A DNA stretch of 64,000 bases from Lepidodermella squamata (taxonomy: Eukaryota > Gastrotricha). The translations under genes and the position numbers were made by a program. Below, piece by piece: positions 58,791 through 64,000 of the stretch. The stretch spans positions 310,001 through 374,000 of the forward strand of contig JBLDXI010000002.1 of NCBI GenBank assembly GCA_047495785.1, read 5' to 3'. The notes beneath the pieces were generated by a model that saw only the letters and a program-made list of their open reading frames with translations, was not told the DNA's origin and made no database searches. Position 1 is the stretch's first letter; each line of letters opens with the position of its first letter.

Positions 58791-61700
58791 ATGTTACCAG
58801 CCTGTTTATTAAGGCTGGCGATTTTTTTAGCATCATCGGCTGATCTCACGTGGTCAGCATTCATCTACAACGAATCAGATCCATTCGTATCGCTGCCATT
58901 CACATTCTCCGTAATCCGGCCTCAAAAAGTGAATATCGAATACGGAGCGCCTGAAGCGCCCTCGAGGCGGCGAGTTCGGCGGCCTTCCCAGGCGACAAAA
59001 AACTGGCCCATCACCCCGTCGACTACGACATCAACCACTACAACGAGCCCGCCTAAGGAACTGAATGATTTTCTGCCTTTTTCGAACGAACTACCTGATG
59101 GGGATGATATGCGAATGCTTCCCCCGAGATGGGAAGACCTTGGAGTCGCGCCACCGCCGAGTGCGGCGAGTTCAGCGGGTGATTTTACGTCGATACCTGG
59201 CGATTCTTTTAACCGGCCCAATGTCAAGTCAATGCCGGCTTATCCATCGTCGCCTTTCAGGCCGGCGTACAACAACCCTGCGATTCCGCCCCTCATGCAG
59301 CAACCGGCTGATAAGGGTGAACCCATGGCCAGCCCGCTTGGATCTAGTAAAAACAATGCCAGCGACATTTTAGGTAATTAAAGCTGAGTTAATCAGCTTT
59401 CAGCAATCAGCTATAGCAATCTCTGAGAATTTCAATTTTCCTCCTTCATCTTCCCTAATATCGAAGCTTCCGGACTTACCTAAATGAAAAAATTTGGAAG
59501 GATCCAGTTACCGAATAACCGAACCATTCGGGATCTTCGGTTTTTCGGGTTTTTGTTAAAATTTTAGAGATTTAGAGAAAGGAAGCGAAATGCTATAACT
59601 GGCAAAATACGCACAACCCTATATATTAAGGAAGATTAGGATTAGGTTCAGGATTAAGGCGTGCTAGGTCGCAGTAACCAATGGAAACGCTGAATTTTTT
59701 TGAAATTTTTTTATTTCATTTTTACCTTTTTTACATCTGTTGTTTGGGTAGAAGACTAATCTGGGATTAAAACAGTGAAAACCTCTTATTTTTACTATGT
59801 ACGGTTACGGAGATATTCACGCGTCAAGTTGGTCATGTGACATTACGATACCTGTTGTCACACTTGAAGGAATTACCTTAAGAACCGTGATAGCTAGGAA
59901 GCCGCTATAAAAGAAAACATTCATCAACGCGGAGAGAACAACTGAGAAATGCACTCAGTGCGGGCTAAAGATACCCTGCGCAAAATTGACCGTGATGACA
60001 CTTTTGTTCTGCCTGGTGACAGGTCATCACCAGGCCAACGAGAATTTTTTTTCATCTCCACTTTCCGTTTTTAGTAAGTTTTTCGATTTCCCAGCAAGCG
60101 TTGTCCCCCTAACAGGAATGTTTGCTAAAGTAGCCAAATGAGCTTCAAAGGTTCAACTTTGTCAATTAATGTTGCGTCTATTTTCAGGCCAAACCGGAGA
60201 TTTCAGCGCGATACCAGCCATGGCCGGCCATGGTTCGGAATCTACTTCCAGCCACATTCCCAAAATCCACAACGGCTTCGCAACATTCGGCATACCGCCT
60301 AGTTACGACCAGTCCGGACCTACCTTCCAGGTGGTTCCCTATGCCGAACCTCCTCGGAGGCGGACGAAACCAATGCTGAGTGACAATGTTCAAAATGGCC
60401 CTGTATCTGAACCGAGTGGCAATAGCCAACAAGCGGACCCGGAGAGTCAGCTGAACCAACTACTGAGGCTACAACAAATGCAGGTGCAACAACAGTTTAG
60501 GCCAGATGCGAATGGGAATATGGTCCCGGTTGGGCCCTCTTCGCAGCAGCAAAGGTTCCAACAGCCGACCAACTTCGCCGTGCAAAATTATCCGCAACAA
60601 TATCAGCAGTACCCGCAGCCTCCTCCTCAGCAGCTGCAACAACAACAGCCAATCCAGCAACAACCGCAGGAGTATCAAGGTCCGGCTCCAACTTTCGGGG
60701 CGATAAGTCGCTACAACCCGGCTATTGCCCCGGTTGATACCGATCTACTTTTCAACCCGGACAGTTTCGACCAACAACAGGAGAGGTTTAGGACAGGGCA
60801 ACAGGCCCCGCCGCAAGCTATGATGCCGCCGCCGCAGCAGCAACAACAGGCGCCGAGAAATCCGGCTGGGTGGCAGCAACCGCCTCAGATTAACCAGCCG
60901 CCACAGAATCCTCTCCAACAGCCGACGTACCAGCCTAGGCCGAATCAGCCGCCGGTGAGCGCGAATCTCAATCAGCAGACGCAACAGCAACAGGGCCAGC
61001 CGCCTTTTGTGCAGCAAGTTCCGACCTTCCCGCAAATGCAGCAGCAGCAGCAACAGCAGCCGAGTCAGCCCGTTAATAACCAGTTACCGCAGGGTGGTAA
61101 TCAAATGCCGAATAACCAGATGCTGAACCAAATGCAGAATCAAATGCCGAATAACCAAATGGTGAATCAAATGCCGAATCAAATGCCAAATAATCAGATG
61201 ATGAACCAAATGCCGAACAACCAAATGCCGAATAACCAGATGCCGTTCAATGTTACGCGGGGTGGCTTGGCGTTTATTCCCAATGATGCAAGTATGCCTT
61301 CTCAACCTTCGATGAACCAAGGTGAGCTTGAAATCGGCTGGTAACAATATTATAATCTTGCGGTACTCAGTAAATAGTCTGTGGTTAGCTTAGGGCTTGG
61401 ATAAGCAAATAATAGTGTTAGGAGGCAGTTGGAACTACCGAAATATCACTCTGATTCAGGCATATTATCGTTTTCTGGTCGTTAAATAGAGCGGAGCCTT
61501 CATTGTATACCTTCTGATCCTCTTCCTTTGCATTTTACTTTGTTTCCCTACTTATAGAACTCATTCTAGAAATTAAATTTTCATTGTTATACGAGAAATG
61601 GAATTAGGCATTTGAGCCCAGCGAAATTGGCAAGAATTGTGGAAGAGAATAGGGACCCTAGGAAATGAAGCTCCATCGTTTCGCAAGTCTTACATTTTTT

Positions 61701-63352
61701 CTATATTTGATCTAGGGAATCTAGCGCCTCAGCAGGCTTTGCTACAACAGCAGGCTTTGATGCAACAACAGGCTTTGCTCCAGCAACAACAACAGCAGCA
61801 GCCACAGCAGCAACCATCGCAAGCCGCCCAACTTCTCCAACAGCAATTTCAACAGCAGTTACTCCAGCAACAGCAACTGCAACAACAGCAGCAGCGGCAA
61901 CAGCAACCGCAATTCCAACCTCAGCCGCCTCAAATCAATAGTCAGCCATCAGCATTAGCGACCCAACAGAGCAGGCCTCAATTCCCGCAAACCGTGCCTC
62001 AATTTCAACAACAACAGCTACAGCAGCAGCCTCAATTAACCGCCAACAACCCAGCAGCTCTAACTTCCCTAGATACAGCCTGGGTCAATGTGAATCAACA
62101 GGCCAATCTACGTCAGCAACAACAACAGCAGCAGCAACAGACCCAGCAGCCGTTAAATTTCAACGACCCAGCTCGATATTGGCAACAAGTCGCTCAGCAA
62201 GGCCGGTCACCTCCGACATTCTCCGGAACCATACCCAGCTCGAGCGGGTTCAATCTGATACCCAATAGTAACTTGGTCCAAGCTGCTCCACCTGTTCAGG
62301 ACCAGACTCAAGCTTTATCACTGCGTCAGGTTATTCCTCAGGCTGATATGAGCAACCAGCAGGTTAACACTTACCCGCAAGTTCCTCCGCAAAGGAATTA
62401 CGCCTCTCCTATCAGCATTGAATACGCGCCCCAGCAAACGTGGCAAAACCAGCCGCAACAAAGGCCTGTTCAACAGCTGACTTATGTCGAGCCACAACAG
62501 AGTCTAGATTCTTACACGAATTCATTCCCCTCGTTACCGATGGCGAGACCAGCAGGTACGTTCGCAGGTGGAAGCAAGAAAGTATCGCACGGCAGTGGCG
62601 GTATCAGGCCGAGCTTTTTCAGCAACGACCTGCACTACGCTGGATCAACATTGGGGCTCAAGCGGTTGCGTGGTGGTTTAGCGAGATGCGGCGATGAAAT
62701 CCCTATTGCGTACAATCCTAGGAATAAATTTTGCTGCGACGGCATGCTGTATGACTTGGCACCCGGTCAGGTAAGGTTCCTTTCCTTTCCTTTCCTTTCC
62801 TTTCCTTTCCTTTCCTTTCCTTTCCTTTCCTTTCCTTTCCTTTCCTTTCCTTTCCTTTCCTTTCCTTTCCTTTCCTTTCCTTTCCTTTCCTTTCCTTTCC
62901 TTTCCTTTCCTTTCCTTTCCTTTCCTTTCCTTTCCTTTCCTTTCCTTTCCTTTCCTTTCCTTTCCTTTCCTTTCCTTTCCTTTCCTTTCCTTTCCTTTCC
63001 TTTCCTTTCCTTTCCTTTCCTTTCCTTTCCTACTTCACCTTGACTCCCCTTCTCTTCCCCCAACGCATTTTTCGTATCTCCTTACTTAGCTAAGCCTCTT
63101 ATTTTTGTTTCCTATATCCAGTTCTTCTCCATTAGTACTTATAACTAAAGGCTCATCTTCTCCTTTACAGTTGTGCTGTGACGGAAATTACGCCTACTCT
63201 CCTCGAGGCACCACTGAATGTTGCGGAAGTGTTCCTTACAACAAGAGTTCACATGTGAGTTTCATTTTCATTGATGGCTGATTAATTAACATAATTGTAA
63301 CTTGCTGATTTCCTAGAAATGCACCGGTTCCGGCGTAGTCGTTACTTTGTAA
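58791..63352 (+). CDS. galaxin-like gene 3: long glutamine-rich secreted protein
   Basis: Exons 58791-59373, 60188-61321, 61716-62770, 63171-63254, 63317-63352; 963 residues. Signal peptide MLPACLLRLAIFLASSADLTWS. Pro/Ser/Thr-rich N-terminal third, then more than 500 residues dominated by glutamine runs, including a tandem stretch of about 12-residue NQMPNNQM-type repeats near 61100-61250. The C-terminal galaxin-like module is ARCGDEIPIAYN...FCCDGMLYDLAPGQ | LCCDGNYAYSP...ECCGSVPYNKSSH | KCTGSG, with phase-0 splice points at the same residues as in gene 2. No cysteine cluster elsewhere. Probably a structural extracellular protein. Intron 1 holds a dispersed repeat, intron 4 a 50-unit TTTCC tract. 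Confidence 0.85.
59733..60365 (+). repeat. source of the inverted duplicate (intron 1 / exon 2 of galaxin-like gene 3)
   Basis: Partner of 55604-56225 in inverted orientation. Its left part (59.8-60.03 kb) is the dispersed repeat also seen at 47.5 kb. The right part is live coding sequence, so this is the donor side. Confidence 0.8.
62781..63030 (+). repeat. (TTTCC)50 pentanucleotide microsatellite
   Basis: Fifty uninterrupted TTTCC units beginning 10 nt after the splice donor of the fourth intron of galaxin-like gene 3. Pure pyrimidine on the coding strand. The 5-nt unit makes long open frames on both strands that are artefacts. Confidence 0.97.
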
Positions 63353-63906
63353 AATCGCTTCAGCTTGGAAATATATCTGCCGTAGGAGGACCAGCATTTT
63401 CATCTTCCTCGCTTTCGATCCTGTAAATAACAATGTTTATAGTTCATTTACGCCTGATGTTATTCATTGCTGCTTATTCATGTGTAAATTTTCTCTAACA
63501 AATCAAAAGGTCGGCTCAATTTTATTTCTTTTCGTTGTATTTTTGTAAACACATATCGAAGTGAGAGAAATTAAAGACGACCTTGTTTGAATAACATGGA
63601 ACCTGTTGACAATTTCCTCTCCGAAAGCATCGAGCGTACATCGGTTTTGTTTCACGACTATTTGCTTTTCTGAAGTTCACGCGCATCAAAAGTTGCGGAT
63701 GAATAAAAAATGAATGATCATTTTCTCCTTTAAAATGAATTTGAAAAAAAATCCAGAACAGATTTTCGAAGAGGGTATTGAAGGCAGCGATGTTGACGAG
63801 AGTTCCTTTTGGCCTCCACGAGGTCATGAAAGCTCTTTAAGTCACCAGAATCTCATCTATTGGTATTGAAAAGAATGAAATCCTAAACAGAACTAAATAT
63901 TGAGAT
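63353..63906. other. convergent 3' spacer
   Basis: Between the stop of galaxin-like gene 3 and the stop of the minus-strand partial gene. AATAA-rich sequence near 63424 may be the poly(A) signal of gene 3. No gene seen. Confidence 0.4.
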
Positions 63907-64000
63907 TTATTTATACAAAAATGATTGAAACACCAAAGGATAGTCTTCAACGTCGACCGGGTATAGGCAATCGGGGAGCTGCGAGCGGCGCCATGGTGCC
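63907..64000 (-). CDS. C-terminal end of an unidentified gene (partial)
   Basis: On the minus strand from the window edge, one frame reads APWRRSQLPDCLYPVDVEDY then PLVFQSFLYK and stop at 63909-63907; the stop overlaps AATAAA, as in other genes here. The composition looks coding, but 30 residues are too few to name a family. A second frame also reads for 16 codons from an ATG, so this call is tentative. Confidence 0.35.
   Translation of the reverse strand, partial: APWRRSQLPDCLYPVDVEDYPLVFQSFLYK

Noticed and set aside
60469-61347. Leucine- and histidine-rich minus-strand frames over galaxin-like gene 3
   Set aside because: Antisense of the glutamine repeats.
62767-63063. Long Lys/Glu/Arg/Gly frame on the minus strand and the Phe-Leu-Ser-Phe-Pro frame on the plus strand
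   Set aside because: Products of the TTTCC repeat, which is intronic.
1-64000. tRNA, rRNA, CRISPR or viral gene content
   Set aside because: Scanned by eye for tRNA B-box words, repeat-spacer arrays and polymerase or capsid motifs; nothing credible found.

Overview
The window is nuclear DNA from an animal with a partly compact genome. Genes are split by GT-AG introns (plus one GC-AG pair), stop codons run into AATAAA poly(A) signals, and the products are animal families: C-type lectin, laminin-G, WSC and EGF-like domains, a microsomal P450, an aromatic amino acid decarboxylase, TENT5 and galaxin-like proteins. The left half (about 1-37 kb) has mostly 47-55 nt introns and intergenic gaps as short as 67 bp, as in appendicularians, some nematodes and other small-genome invertebrates. 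The right half (37-64 kb) has the same kind of genes but long AT-rich introns and spacers full of fold-back repeats. I cannot fix the species from this sequence.

Layout. 1-11.1 kb (minus): most of one very large secreted or surface protein built of C-type lectin, LamG-like, WSC and PKD-like domains, running off the left edge. 11.6-13.5 kb (minus) and 17.4-19.4 kb (plus): four genes (called A-D here) for small single-pass membrane proteins; A, C and D share a cytoplasmic motif I do not recognise. Between them is a complete 488-residue PLP-dependent decarboxylase. 20.0-26.4 kb: a tandem P450 duplication. The upstream copy is cut in its last exon by a 301-bp MITE; the downstream copy is intact. 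Most of the two genes is identical, which points to gene conversion. 26.5-36.9 kb (plus): three head-to-tail genes for LamG-repeat surface proteins, the middle one a fusion of two whole copies, plus a pseudogene fragment at 22 kb. 37.9-63.4 kb (plus): three long secreted proteins with low-complexity (Q/P/N/T-rich) bodies, each ending in a double-cysteine galaxin-like module with the same exon layout. A TENT5 terminal nucleotidyltransferase gene lies among them. The right edge has the 3' end of a further minus-strand gene.

Two things stand out as possibly undescribed: the A-D membrane family clustered round the decarboxylase, and a short element, roughly AAAAATCCnCCTTAA, that sits about 35-66 nt before the start codon of unrelated genes here and recurs about 0.9-1.2 kb before genes whose ATG abuts a splice-acceptor-like TTTAG. 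It behaves like a start-site or trans-splicing signal.

Exon coordinates given for the decarboxylase, both P450s, LamG genes 1 and 3, TENT5 and the three galaxin-like genes were checked by reading frame: the exons sum to a multiple of three and join without stops. The large lectin gene, gene C and LamG gene 2 are less certain, as explained in their entries.
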